From contig NZ_CP042176.1 in NCBI RefSeq assembly GCF_005937885.2, positions 2,971,501-3,035,500 of the forward strand: a DNA stretch of 64,000 nucleotides. Direction: 5' to 3'. The notes beneath the pieces were generated by a model, which saw only the letters and a list, made by a program, of their open reading frames with translations, was not told where the DNA came from and made no database searches. Positions 8,029-16,641 of the stretch are shown in pieces. The position numbers and the translations under genes are program-made. The stretch is from Bradyrhizobium sp. KBS0727 (GTDB taxonomy: Bacteria; Pseudomonadota; Alphaproteobacteria; Rhizobiales; Xanthobacteraceae). The first letter of the stretch is position 1. Every line of letters starts with the position of its first letter.

Positions 8029-9306
8029 CTACACGGGTTCGCGCGTCAGGATCAGCGAGGCATTTTGCCCGCCGAAACCGAACGAGTTCGACATCACCGC
8101 GGTGACGCGGGCGTCGCGCGCCTTGTTGCCGACAACGTCGAACAGGATTGCCGGATCCGGCACCTCGTAATTGATGGTCGGCGGGATCCGCTGATGCTCA
8201 AGCGTCAAGAGCGAGAACACCGCCTCGACCGCACCGGCGGCCGAGATGGTATGTCCGACCATCGACTTGTTCGACGACACCGGGATCTTCGACAGGTGCT
8301 CGCCGAACACGACCGCCGTGGTGTTGTACTCCATCTTGTCGTTTTCGGGCGTCGCGGTGCCGTGCGCGTTGATGTGGTCGATCTGTTCCGGCTCGAGGCC
8401 GGCGTCGGCGAGCGTCTTGCGCATGCAGCCGATGATCGGCTTGCCGTCCGGGCTGGAGCGCGTGCGGTGGAACGAGTCGGTCAGCTCGCCGCAGCCGGCG
8501 ACGACGCCGAGAATGGTGGCGCCGCGCGCCATCGCGGAATCATAGCTCTCCAGCACCATCGCGCCGGCACCCTCGGCCATGACGAAGCCGTCGCGGTTCT
8601 TCGAGAACGGCTTTGAAGCGGCCTGCGGCGGGTTGTTCTGCGTCGACAGCGCCGACAGCAGCGAGAAGCGCACCAGCGCTTCCGGATTGACCGAGCCGTC
8701 GGTGCCGACGCACAACGCGGCGTCGGCCTCGCCGCGGCGGATCGCTTCGACGCCGAGCTGGATCGCGGTGGCGCCGGAGGCACAGGCGGTCGATAGCGAG
8801 ATCGGCGAGCCTTTGGTACCGAAGGTTTCGGCGAGATGGCTGGCCACCGAACCGAACATGAAGCGGTGATGAAATTCGCTGAACCTGCCGCCGCCGCTGA
8901 CGCGCAGCATGTCACCATAATCGAACTGCGTCATTCCGGTCGCGCGCCCGAGCGCGAGCCGCTGCGGCCACTCGACCTCGACCGGGGCGACCGCGAGAAA
9001 CAGCGGCCCGGGGAAATTCGCCTTGCTGCCGATGGCGGCCTGTTCGAGCGCTTCCTCGGTCGCAATTTCGGCCAGGCGCTCGGTGAGACCGGTCGACGTG
9101 GCTGGATCGACGGTGAGGAAATCGACAGTGCCGGCCATGGTGGTTTTCAGGCCGTCGACCGGAAACCGCGTCACGGTCCGGATCCCGGACTCGCCCGCGG
9201 TCAGCCGGGTCCAGTTGTCCCGCTTGCCGGCGCCGAGCGAGGTCACAACACCCATGCCGGTAACGACGACGATCGGCCTGCCAAGTTTATCGCGTGGTGC
9301 TGACAT
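8029..9306 (-). CDS. fabF1XL: Beta-ketoacyl-ACP synthase FabF1XL
   Basis: 425 aa KAS II-type condensing enzyme. STACASGATAIQ holds the active cysteine, HINAHGTATPENDK the first histidine and NKSMVGHTISAAGAVE the lysine and second histidine, so the catalytic set is complete. It would extend acyl-AcpXL by two carbons per cycle during VLCFA synthesis in the cytoplasm. It follows fabF2XL in the same operon and may pair with that protein, which lacks key residues. Confidence 0.88.
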   Translation of the reverse strand: MSAPRDKLGRPIVVVTGMGVVTSLGAGKRDNWTRLTAGESGIRTVTRFPVDGLKTTMAGTVDFLTVDPATSTGLTERLAEIATEEALEQAAIGSKANFPGPLFLAVAPVEVEWPQRLALGRATGMTQFDYGDMLRVSGGGRFSEFHHRFMFGSVASHLAETFGTKGSPISLSTACASGATAIQLGVEAIRRGEADAALCVGTDGSVNPEALVRFSLLSALSTQNNPPQAASKPFSKNRDGFVMAEGAGAMVLESYDSAMARGATILGVVAGCGELTDSFHRTRSSPDGKPIIGCMRKTLADAGLEPEQIDHINAHGTATPENDKMEYNTTAVVFGEHLSKIPVSSNKSMVGHTISAAGAVEAVFSLLTLEHQRIPPTINYEVPDPAILFDVVGNKARDARVTAVMSNSFGFGGQNASLILTREPV

Positions 9307-9364
9307 GGTTTCCCCGTCGATGCTGCGTCGGTTTCAAAAGCGCCTGCGCGCCGTATTTCCAACA

Positions 9365-9405
9365 GCGCGCTAGCGCGCCGTATTTCTGAGAGCGCGCATG
9401 CGCGC
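9365..9405. repeat. Pair of 14-bp GC palindromes between fabF1XL and fabF2XL
   Basis: GCGCGCTAGCGCGC (9365-9378) and GCGCGCATGCGCGC (9392-9405) are both perfect palindromes. The surrounding CGTATTTC occurs twice (from 9351 and 9378), so the spacer arose by a short tandem duplication. Strong stem-loops are expected in the operon mRNA between two genes of unequal function. Confidence 0.7.
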
Positions 9406-9408
9406 GCT

Positions 9409-10611
9409 TTATTTGATCGCTTCCACCAGCGCCATGCCTTCGCCCTGCCAGTGACCGGTCCCCAGCACGACAATCTGGGTCGGCGCATCAGGTTTTTCAA
9501 CCTCGAGGCCGGTCGGATCGTTGGGCGGAAACAGGGCGCCGCGCGAGATTGAAAGTGCAGCCAGGGCCAGCCCAAGCGGAAACTGGGTTTCCAGTGTGTG
9601 GCCGAACATCGTCCCGGTCGCGCGCACCGCAAAGCCGGGGTGCTGGGCCAGGAACGTCTTTTCTTCCGACGTCACCGGTTCCGCGCCGGTAGCACCCGTG
9701 ATCAGGTTGCCGTTGTCGGTGAGCACGCCGAGCTTCGGCCACATCGCTTCCAGCGATTTGGTCACCGCGCCCGGTTGCTGGCGCTGCGCGAGGTCGGCGA
9801 CCACCTTGGTCAGTTTCGCGTAAGGCCTGGCACCGCGCGCTTCGGCGTGCTCGCGGGATTCCAGCACCAGGAAACAGCCGGCGGAACCGAGCGCGAAGCC
9901 GCTGTTGTCCTTGCGCGCCCATACCGGTGCGAAGTCGCCGGTCAGGTTGAAATCGTCGAATTCGTAGAGCACCAGCAGATCGGAACGCTCGCCATTGTGC
10001 GCCGCGCCGACCAGGGCGATGTCGCTCTGGCCGGATTCGATCCTGGCGAGCGCGATCCGGGCCGCGTCGATCGAGGCGGCTTCCTCGCCCATGAAGGTCC
10101 GCGACGTCCCGCAGACGCCATGGACGATGGCGATGTTGCCGGCGAGCAGGTTGGAGAGCTGGGCCAGAAACAGCGTCGGCCGCAGATCGTTCATCAGCCG
10201 CTCGTTGAGAAAGCCGGGCCCGGAATTGCCGTTGGCGTCGGCGTTCATGATCGCGAGGTCGACCGCGAGGTCGCGTTCGCCGCCGCCGGCGGCGACGATC
10301 ATGTCGGTCCGGCCAAGAATTTCCGCGTTGCCCTTGATCCCGGCGGAATCCAGCGCCAGCCCCGCGGCATAGGTGCCGATGCGCTGCCAGGCTTCCATCT
10401 GACGCTGATCGCCCTTTTTCGGAATCTGGGCGTCGAACGAAACCGGGGCGAGCGGATGCACGATGTAGGGCGCGAAGCGCTGGGCTTCGGTATTGATCCG
10501 CTTTTGGTTCAGCGCATCCCAATGCGCGTCCAGTCCTTCGCCGAGCGAGGACACGATGCCGATGCCGGTGATCCAGACTTCCTTGGGCGGCGGGGATTTG
10601 GATTCAGTCAT
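9409..10611 (-). CDS. fabF2XL: Beta-ketoacyl-ACP synthase-like protein FabF2XL, lacking catalytic residues
   Basis: 400 aa thiolase-fold protein. A cysteine is present in HGVCGTSRTFMGEE. The first catalytic histidine, in HGTGT of active enzymes, is replaced (ITGATGAEPVTSEE), and the lysine before the second histidine is also missing (ATGTMFGHTLE). The second histidine remains. Such a set is unlikely to do full decarboxylative condensation alone, and resembles a chain-length-factor partner; this is inference. It overlaps fabZXL by eight bases, so translation is probably coupled. Confidence 0.82.
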   Translation of the reverse strand: MTESKSPPPKEVWITGIGIVSSLGEGLDAHWDALNQKRINTEAQRFAPYIVHPLAPVSFDAQIPKKGDQRQMEAWQRIGTYAAGLALDSAGIKGNAEILGRTDMIVAAGGGERDLAVDLAIMNADANGNSGPGFLNERLMNDLRPTLFLAQLSNLLAGNIAIVHGVCGTSRTFMGEEAASIDAARIALARIESGQSDIALVGAAHNGERSDLLVLYEFDDFNLTGDFAPVWARKDNSGFALGSAGCFLVLESREHAEARGARPYAKLTKVVADLAQRQQPGAVTKSLEAMWPKLGVLTDNGNLITGATGAEPVTSEEKTFLAQHPGFAVRATGTMFGHTLETQFPLGLALAALSISRGALFPPNDPTGLEVEKPDAPTQIVVLGTGHWQGEGMALVEAIK

Positions 10612-11077
10612 GCGTCATCGCCTGCAGGGGAAAGCCGATCTTGGTGGCCATTGCGTCCATGTGGACGCGCAAGTCCGGATGCGGGAAGGGGATCTGGCGG
10701 AAGGTCAGGTCGGCGCTGCATTTCAGTTCCTTGCCGACGCGCACCTTGGCCGAGGTCACCGCAAAGCCCGAGCCTTCGTGCTCGACCTTGGCCTCGATCG
10801 TCAAGAGGTCGCCCGGATTGACGAAACCGCGCATCTTGGCTTCCTTCACCATGGCAAGGAACGGCATGCGCTCGAACTTCGTGATGCCGAGCAGCAGCCA
10901 GCCGGAACTTTGCGCCATCGCCTCGGTCAGCAGCACGCCGGGCATGATCGGGTAGCCCGGGAAGTGCCCCTCGAAAATGGTGTGCTTTTCCGGAACCTGT
11001 GCCTCGACCGTAATCTTCTTCTCGTCGACGTTGAGGTCGACGATGCGATCGATCAGCCTGAAATAATCGAGTTCCAT
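10604..11077 (-). CDS. fabZXL: 3-hydroxyacyl-ACP dehydratase FabZXL
   Basis: 157 aa hot-dog-fold dehydratase. HTIFEGHFPGYPIMPGVLLTEAMAQ, read in two parts, gives the catalytic His (EGHFPG) and acid (LLTEAMAQ) of the FabA/FabZ family. It removes water from 3-hydroxyacyl-AcpXL in each VLCFA elongation cycle. The start at 11077 gives the family length; the open frame continues upstream into acpXL. It lies 10 bases after acpXL and overlaps fabF2XL. Confidence 0.87.
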   Translation of the reverse strand: MELDYFRLIDRIVDLNVDEKKITVEAQVPEKHTIFEGHFPGYPIMPGVLLTEAMAQSSGWLLLGITKFERMPFLAMVKEAKMRGFVNPGDLLTIEAKVEHEGSGFAVTSAKVRVGKELKCSADLTFRQIPFPHPDLRVHMDAMATKIGFPLQAMTHD

Positions 11078-11087
11078 GGCGGGGCGA

Positions 11088-11384
11088 CTACGCGCCCGTT
11101 CCTGCGTTCTTGGCGGCGACCAGTTCGTCGATGCGATCGGCGAGATTCTGCAGCACGAAATACTGTTCGGTCGTGGCCTTGCCGTCGTTGACTTCCTGGG
11201 TCCACTTTTCGAGCGGCATCTTGATGCCGAACGCCTTGTCGATTGCAAAGGCGATGTCGAGAAAGTCGAGGCTGTCGATTCCAAGATCGTCGATGGCGTG
11301 GCTCTCAGGCTTGATCGTGTCGCGGGGAATGTCGCAGGTCTCGGCGATAATGTTGGCGATCTGATCGTATGTAGAGGACATCAT
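11088..11384 (-). CDS. acpXL: Acyl carrier protein AcpXL
   Basis: 97-98 aa, acidic, with [15 protein letters not shown] carrying the phosphopantetheine serine (about residue 37). The extended C-terminus ([21 protein letters not shown]) separates it from the housekeeping AcpP and matches rhizobial AcpXL, which carries the growing 28-carbon hydroxy acid for lipid A. Two adjacent ATG codons (11384, 11381) are possible starts. It is the first gene of the operon that runs to lpxXL. Confidence 0.9.
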   Translation of the reverse strand: MMSSTYDQIANIIAETCDIPRDTIKPESHAIDDLGIDSLDFLDIAFAIDKAFGIKMPLEKWTQEVNDGKATTEQYFVLQNLADRIDELVAAKNAGTGA

Positions 11385-11565
11385 TAAGCCTTTGATATAT
11401 TGGAGATAATCCGGATTGGCTGGAGGAGGCGGGCGGAGGCCCCGGAATGCCCTGTTTCCCCGGCCGGAGTCGAGAGCCCGTATATCGGAGCGGGGCCTTG
11501 AGTTCAATGGAGGCGGGCGGCCCAAGCGGGGACGGATTTGCCAGAAAAAATGGCTGTTTCCGGGG

Positions 11566-11913
11566 TCAGGTGCGCGGCATCTCGGAAATCCGGGCGCAGT
11601 CGCGCCGGCCCATCAGGACGCAGTCCTGGGTTCTGCGGAGATCGGCGATGCTGATGGCGAGCCAGATGCCGATCGCGGTCAGCGCGATGGTGAACGCCAG
11701 CGCTGCGACATTGGCGAGCATGCGGTGACGGAAGTCGTCGGGCTCGTCGCGGGCGCGTTCGTAACGGGACAGGTCGTTCGCCGTCGACAGCGCATGGGGC
11801 GGAGTGGGCTGTTCGTGCCGGCCGGGTGGATGCGCCGAGGTGCGCGGCCGGAATTTGAGCACGACGTGCTCGTCATTCCCTGATATCGGCCGCTGGCTCT
11901 TCACAATCGTCAT
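11566..11913 (-). CDS. Hypothetical protein with one membrane segment
   Basis: About 115 aa from ATG 11913 ([18 protein letters not shown]). The N-terminal half is polar and proline-rich; residues about 72-95 ([30 protein letters not shown]) form a single transmembrane helix, followed by a short tail with two cysteines ([14 protein letters not shown]). No family recognised. It is alone between acpXL and the potassium channel, on the same strand as both. The frame is open further upstream to 12009. Confidence 0.6.
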   Translation of the reverse strand: MTIVKSQRPISGNDEHVVLKFRPRTSAHPPGRHEQPTPPHALSTANDLSRYERARDEPDDFRHRMLANVAALAFTIALTAIGIWLAISIADLRRTQDCVLMGRRDCARISEMPRT

Positions 11914-12029
11914 CGTCGGTCCGCGACAAATCGTGGTCCTTTTTAGCACCGCCTGTGCGGCTTCCAACATCAAATCTTGGCGTGCATGACTGTCGCGCCG
12001 GCCTTGCAACGCCTTCGCTGGAAAGCACT

Positions 12030-12914
12030 CTAGTCCGGCAGCGTCTCGTGGAACCGGCCGTAGTCGACCCGCAGGCGGCCGTCCTCCGTGGTATCGAGGA
12101 TTTCCGCATAGTGGTGCCCGATGCGGATGTCGGGATAGTCATAGGCTTTGCGGGCATGGACGGTTTGCGCTGCAACCACGTCGTATCCGGACACCACCAC
12201 CACGAGCGAGATATTGTTGGCTTCGAGATCGTCGGCGTTGAGGCCGTATAACGGGCTGGCCTCGTCGATGACGTGAAACAGCGTCCAGCTCAGCGCCAGC
12301 GCCGGGCTTTCGTTGCGCGACAGCGGCAGTTCATAGAACCGTCGAAACGACCGGCCCTCCTTGCTGACGATATTCTTGAACAGCCATAGCCGCGCGTTGG
12401 CGTTGCTGATGATGTTGTGGCGCTCGTTGGCGAGGCGGATCATCAGCGTCGGCTCGCCCTCATGATCCGATATCACCGGGTTCTCGACGAACAGCAACCG
12501 GGCGCTCGGACGCGAGAAGCGCGCAAACACCAGCCCGGTCATGACCGACATCGAGAAGATGCCGGTGAACAGTTCGACGGTGGCGATGAAGTGGCCGTAA
12601 TGGGTTTGCGGGTGCATGTCGCCGTAGCCGGCGGTCGAGAGCGTCTCGATGCTGAAATAGAGATAATCGATGTAGGCGCCGCCGGGCACGTTGGCGATCG
12701 GCTGGTTACCGATCCAGTAGAAGAACGCGAAGAAGGCGTTGAAGGCGATGAACACTACCGCGGCGCCGCCGATGAAGGCCGGCCAGGAAGCCGTCATGCA
12801 CCGGTGGCTGATGTCGGCCCAGAAATTCAGATTCAGGCCTTCGGTGACGAACTCGCGGCCGCCAAGCCGCACCACCCGGGCTTTTGGCGTTCGTTCAGTC
12901 GGGCTTTTGGCCAT
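12030..12914 (-). CDS. Inward-rectifier potassium channel, KirBac family
   Basis: 294 aa. Two membrane helices at about 45-70 and 105-130 flank a pore loop with the selectivity filter TAGYGD (STAGYGDMHP). A cytoplasmic beta-rich domain follows (LMIRLANERHNIISNANARLWLF, GLNADDLEANNISLVVVVSGYD), as in KirBac1.1. It should pass K+ across the inner membrane. Monocistronic by position. The family call is firm. Confidence 0.92.
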   Translation of the reverse strand: MAKSPTERTPKARVVRLGGREFVTEGLNLNFWADISHRCMTASWPAFIGGAAVVFIAFNAFFAFFYWIGNQPIANVPGGAYIDYLYFSIETLSTAGYGDMHPQTHYGHFIATVELFTGIFSMSVMTGLVFARFSRPSARLLFVENPVISDHEGEPTLMIRLANERHNIISNANARLWLFKNIVSKEGRSFRRFYELPLSRNESPALALSWTLFHVIDEASPLYGLNADDLEANNISLVVVVSGYDVVAAQTVHARKAYDYPDIRIGHHYAEILDTTEDGRLRVDYGRFHETLPD

Positions 12915-13046
12915 TATTCGGTTCTCTCGCAGGCGCTTGCGGGCATTTTACCGGCCGCGCCATCATGGCATATTGGAACCGGTTTCAGAGCGATTTTTGC
13001 CGGTCAGGCCAGGGTCTAAATCTGGGTCTAAATAGAGGGTTCAAGC

Positions 13047-13673
13047 ATGGCCAATACACGCGAACCAATTCTCAAACCGATCCCGATCCTGTCGCTGCGT
13101 CCGACCCAGATGACGGTCGGAATGCGCGAGGTGAAGGAAAAGAGCAAGCGCTGGCGCGAGCACAAGTCGGAAAAGAAGCGCGCCGAGTTGCTCGGCAAAC
13201 ACATGATCCCGGTCGTGCTCGGGCCGGACCAACGCCACTACGTGGTCGACCACCATCATCTGGCGTGCGCGTTGCACGCGGAAGGCGTCAAGGACATCCT
13301 CGTGACCGTGATCGGCGACCTCACCATGGTCCAACGCGACGCGTTCTGGGGTGTGATGGACAACAAACGGTGGGTCTATCCTTACGACGCCAAAGGCCAA
13401 CGCCGGCATTTCAAGGACCTGCCGAAATCGATAGTCGATCTCAAGAACGATCCGTTCCGCAGCCTCGCCGGCGAACTGCGCCGCGCCGGCGGGTTTGCCA
13501 AGGACACCACCCCGTTCAGCGAATTCCTGTGGGCTGACTTCCTGCGCCGGAAGATGTCGCGCAAGAGCGTGGACGAGGACTTCGCCAAGGCGGTCGAGAA
13601 AGGCCTCGCCTTCGCCAAAAGCAAGGACGCGGTCTATCTGCCCGGCTGGTGCGGGCCGACGACGGACGATTGA
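13047..13673 (+). CDS. ParB-like nuclease-domain protein, standalone
   Basis: 208 aa. An N-terminal ParB/Srx-like fold reads PILSLRPTQMTVGMREV and then VVLGPDQRHYVVDHHHLACAL, matching the putative ParB-like nuclease family (ParBc_2) rather than partition ParB: there is no helix-turn-helix or ParA neighbour. A role in chromosome segregation is therefore unlikely. Transcribed away from the K+ channel, sharing a 130-base intergenic region with it. Molecular function unknown. Confidence 0.75.
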   Translation: MANTREPILKPIPILSLRPTQMTVGMREVKEKSKRWREHKSEKKRAELLGKHMIPVVLGPDQRHYVVDHHHLACALHAEGVKDILVTVIGDLTMVQRDAFWGVMDNKRWVYPYDAKGQRRHFKDLPKSIVDLKNDPFRSLAGELRRAGGFAKDTTPFSEFLWADFLRRKMSRKSVDEDFAKAVEKGLAFAKSKDAVYLPGWCGPTTDD

Positions 13674-13695
13674 TCGCCGTGTTGAGGCGGCTCTT

Positions 13696-13787
13696 GTTTG
13701 ACGCGTTTTCTGCCGCAGATAAGTCTACGCAATCTGCGTAAACTTGATTGCTACGTGAACCGGTATCCGTTTCACTCGAAAACGCGA
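13696..13787. repeat. Interspersed palindromic repeat, copy 2 with internal extension
   Basis: Inverted relative to copy 1 at 7957: TTTGACGCGTTTTCT at the left and GTGAACCGGTATCC...TCGAAAACGCGA at the right. Between them is an extra segment of about 40 bases holding its own arms (TAAGTCTACGCA and TGCGTAAACTTG). The element separates the ends of two convergent genes. Confidence 0.7.
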
Positions 13788-13791
13788 TGTC

Positions 13792-14370
13792 TTATTTCGG
13801 CAGCCGCCCCATCAGGTAGAACTCGTCGTTCGGGCGCATCGCGGTGACGTTGGCCATCCGGTTCGACAGCGCAAAGAACGCCGCGATCGCCGTGATGTCC
13901 CAGATGTCGTCGTCGGAAAAGCCGTGGCTGGCGAGCTCGGCAAAGTCCGCTTCCGAAACCTTGTTGGCCTCCTGGCTGACCTTCATGGCGAAATCGAGCA
14001 TGGCGCGCTGCCGCGGCGTGATGTCGGCCTTGCGGTAGTTGACCGCGATCTGGTCGGCAATCTGCGGATTCTTGGCGCGGATGCGCAGGATCGCGCCATG
14101 CGCGATCACGCAGTAAAGGCACTGGTTGGCGCTCGAGGTCGCGACCACGATCATCTCGCGTTCGGCCTTGGTCAGGCCGCCTTCCTTTTCCATCAGCGCA
14201 TCGTGATAGGCAAAGAACGCGCGAAACTCGTCGGGACGACAGGCCAGCGACAGGAACACGTTCGGCACGAATCCGGACTTCTCCTGCACCGCCAGAATGC
14301 GGGTGCGGATATCGTCCGGCAATTTGTCGATGGCGGGCGTCGGAAATCGTTTTGCGGCAGGCTGCGTCAT
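13792..14370 (-). CDS. Peroxidase-related protein, AhpD/carboxymuconolactone decarboxylase fold
   Basis: 192 aa. NQCLYCVIAHGAIL carries the CxxC plus His motif of AhpD-like proteins, and TKAEREMIVVATSSAN is the preceding helix. The length and the start with SGFVPNVFL fit the uncharacterised peroxidase-related subgroup. A thiol-based peroxide or aldehyde detoxifying role is likely from family, with no specific reductant gene nearby. Confidence 0.82.
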   Translation of the reverse strand: MTQPAAKRFPTPAIDKLPDDIRTRILAVQEKSGFVPNVFLSLACRPDEFRAFFAYHDALMEKEGGLTKAEREMIVVATSSANQCLYCVIAHGAILRIRAKNPQIADQIAVNYRKADITPRQRAMLDFAMKVSQEANKVSEADFAELASHGFSDDDIWDITAIAAFFALSNRMANVTAMRPNDEFYLMGRLPK

Positions 14371-14449
14371 GAAGTGGTTCCGGCTGGGGCCGTGTGAGAC
14401 GGCGATCCCGGAACCATATCGCGATTTTGGACGGTGTGGATACCCTAGG

Positions 14450-14506
14450 CTCAGCGTAGCTGATGCCCGGGTCTCAGCGCAGCTGATGCCCGGGTCTCAG
14501 CGCAGC
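14450..14506. repeat. 23-bp tandem repeat at the end of the HerA-type gene
   Basis: CTCAGCG(T/C)AGCTGATGCCCGGGT occurs at 14450-14472 and 14473-14495, then a partial third unit to 14506. The third unit contains the stop codon of the HerA-type gene (TCA at 14497-14499), so the array grew from the 3' end of that gene. Confidence 0.8.
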
Positions 14507-16239
14507 GGCTTTTTCAGCAGCGAGAAGCGATCGGGATCGAGCCCCATCGAGGGCTGCAGCATCGGCGCTTCCACCGGCGTCATGATCCGTGCGCCCGGAC
14601 GGTCGCCGATCGAGGGATCGTTGGGGGTGTCGCGATTCGAGGTCGCGCCGCGCCAGCGTTCCAGCACGGCGCCGACGAAATGCATGTCATGTCCAGCGGC
14701 AACCGACGGCGCGGTGGCGATGGTGGCCTCGCTGCGCGGCAACTGATGCACCGGGACTTCCTTGAAGCGCAGCCGCGTCGGCAGCGCCACGCCTTCGCCG
14801 AACGCCAGCACTTCGCGGGTGCCGAGCGAGGGCACGAACGACAGCAGGTTTGCCGCGGCGTCCGATACCGCCGAGCGCAGCAGCGCCTGGTCGCGGTCGT
14901 TGGCCAGCCGCATCGCGAACAGCGTGTTGCACTGGGAGATGATGGTGGCGTCGAGTTCCGCCGGGCGCTGGGTGATGAGGCCGAGATAGACGCCGTATTT
15001 GCGGCCTTCCTTGGCGATGCGGGAGACCGCCTTTCGCGTCGGGCCGAAGCCGATGCTGCGGTCGGCGGCGGCGTAACGATGCGCTTCTTCGCAGACGAAC
15101 AGCAGCGGCGACACGCCGTCGCTCCAGAGGCCGAAATCGAACGCCATCCGGCAACACACCGACACCACGGAATCGACGACTTCGGCGGGGAAACCGGCGA
15201 GTTGCATGATGGTCATCGGCCGGCCATTGGCGGGCAGGCGGAACAGATGGCTGATGACTTCGGCCATGGTGTCGCCGCCGACATTGGCGTTGTCGAACAT
15301 GAACGTGTAGCGCGGATCGTTGCGGACGGTCTCGATGCGCGAGATCAGCTTGTGATAGATGATGCGCGACGAGCGGTTCTCCAGCTTGCCCATGCGTTCG
15401 TCGATCTGCGAAATCAGGTCGACCAGGCGGTAGGGCACCGGTGTATCGACGGTGTAGCCGACCGTTTTGGGGTCGACACGCTTCAGCCCGAGCCGATCTG
15501 AATTCTGGTACTGGGTATAGAGGCCCTTGGCCATCGGAATGACCTCGGCGAGAATATCGAGTTCCTCCGGTACGCCGGGGCGCCCGGCGAACAGCACGTC
15601 GACGATTTCCTCGAAATTGAACAGCCAGAACGGCAGTTTCAGGTTGCGCGGGTTGAGCACCAGCGAGCGGTCGCCGAAGCAGCGGCCATATTCGTTATGG
15701 ACGTCGAGCAGGAAGATGCGCAGGTTCGGCCGCGCCCGCAGGATTTCGTTCAGCAGCAGCGAGACGCTGGTCGATTTACCGACGCCGGTCGAACCCAGGA
15801 TCGCGAAGTGCTTCGAGAGCATTTCCTCGACGTCGACATAGGCGATGACGGACTTGTCCTGCTGCAGGGTGCCGATATTGATCTGGTCGGATCCGCTTGG
15901 CGCATAGACGGTGCGCAGATCCTGATTGGTGATCAGGTCGACATTGTCGCCGATGGTCGGATAGTTGGTGACGCCGCGCTGGAACTTGGGACGGTCGTCG
16001 CCGAGGATTTCGCCGAGCAGGTCGACCGAGGCGGTCGCGATATACTCGTCAGAGGCCGGCAAGGTCTCGCAACTCACCTCGGTGATCATGGCGACGATGG
16101 TGGAGGAGGAGGCGCAGCGAATGCTGATGAAGCGGCCGACGGTGGCGCGGACCTCCGAAACCGGCGTCTGACTTGTCGCCAGAAGCCCGACCCGGGCGAG
16201 GGAGCCGCGCACCGAAATTACACGTCCGAAGGATGTCAC
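14497..16239 (-). CDS. HerA-type ATPase (DUF87)
   Basis: 580 aa. An N-terminal HAS-barrel-like segment (FGRVISVRGSLARVGL) precedes the P-loop GSTGVGKST near residue 150; LLFVCEEAHRYA near 370 is Walker B with the catalytic glutamate, and LGLITQRPAELDATIISQCNT is the sensor and arginine-finger region. HerA proteins are hexameric DNA-translocating motors that usually work with the nuclease NurA; no nurA is adjacent. Role in DNA end processing is by family only. Confidence 0.85.
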   Translation of the reverse strand: MTSFGRVISVRGSLARVGLLATSQTPVSEVRATVGRFISIRCASSSTIVAMITEVSCETLPASDEYIATASVDLLGEILGDDRPKFQRGVTNYPTIGDNVDLITNQDLRTVYAPSGSDQINIGTLQQDKSVIAYVDVEEMLSKHFAILGSTGVGKSTSVSLLLNEILRARPNLRIFLLDVHNEYGRCFGDRSLVLNPRNLKLPFWLFNFEEIVDVLFAGRPGVPEELDILAEVIPMAKGLYTQYQNSDRLGLKRVDPKTVGYTVDTPVPYRLVDLISQIDERMGKLENRSSRIIYHKLISRIETVRNDPRYTFMFDNANVGGDTMAEVISHLFRLPANGRPMTIMQLAGFPAEVVDSVVSVCCRMAFDFGLWSDGVSPLLFVCEEAHRYAAADRSIGFGPTRKAVSRIAKEGRKYGVYLGLITQRPAELDATIISQCNTLFAMRLANDRDQALLRSAVSDAAANLLSFVPSLGTREVLAFGEGVALPTRLRFKEVPVHQLPRSEATIATAPSVAAGHDMHFVGAVLERWRGATSNRDTPNDPSIGDRPGARIMTPVEAPMLQPSMGLDPDRFSLLKKPLR

Positions 16240-16641
16240 GGGTTTTGACCTGGCATGTCATGAATTTGGATCTGGCCCCATTATGAACAGCCCGGCTAGC
16301 GAAACGGTTAAGCCCGCGGGGTTCCGCATTCGCTAAATCTGCCGCATCTTGGTCAGAAACCGTTTTGCAACCGCGTCCCGTTCAGCGCATCGGCGGTCCG
16401 TTACGCTACAAAAGGGCCGTTTTCCCGCATCTGCGCAGGTTGCGCGACATCGGCCCTGTTTAATCATTCATTTACCACTTCGAAGAAGAGCGCCGGCCGT
16501 GCAGTCGCGCGCCGTTAACATCCGGCCAGGTACGGTGGATCCGGCGCCGACAACAGCCGCGGTAACCGCCTGCTAACCGCAACTTGTAACGGGCCTTCCA
16601 TTTGTCTTGCGTAGAAGTGCTGCAGAGCGCGGCCGGCGGCC
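16240..16641. other. Intergenic region between divergent genes
   Basis: About 400 bases between the HerA-type gene and the PAS-GGDEF-EAL gene. It must hold the promoters of both. No repeat, RNA gene or convincing short gene was seen. Confidence 0.5.
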
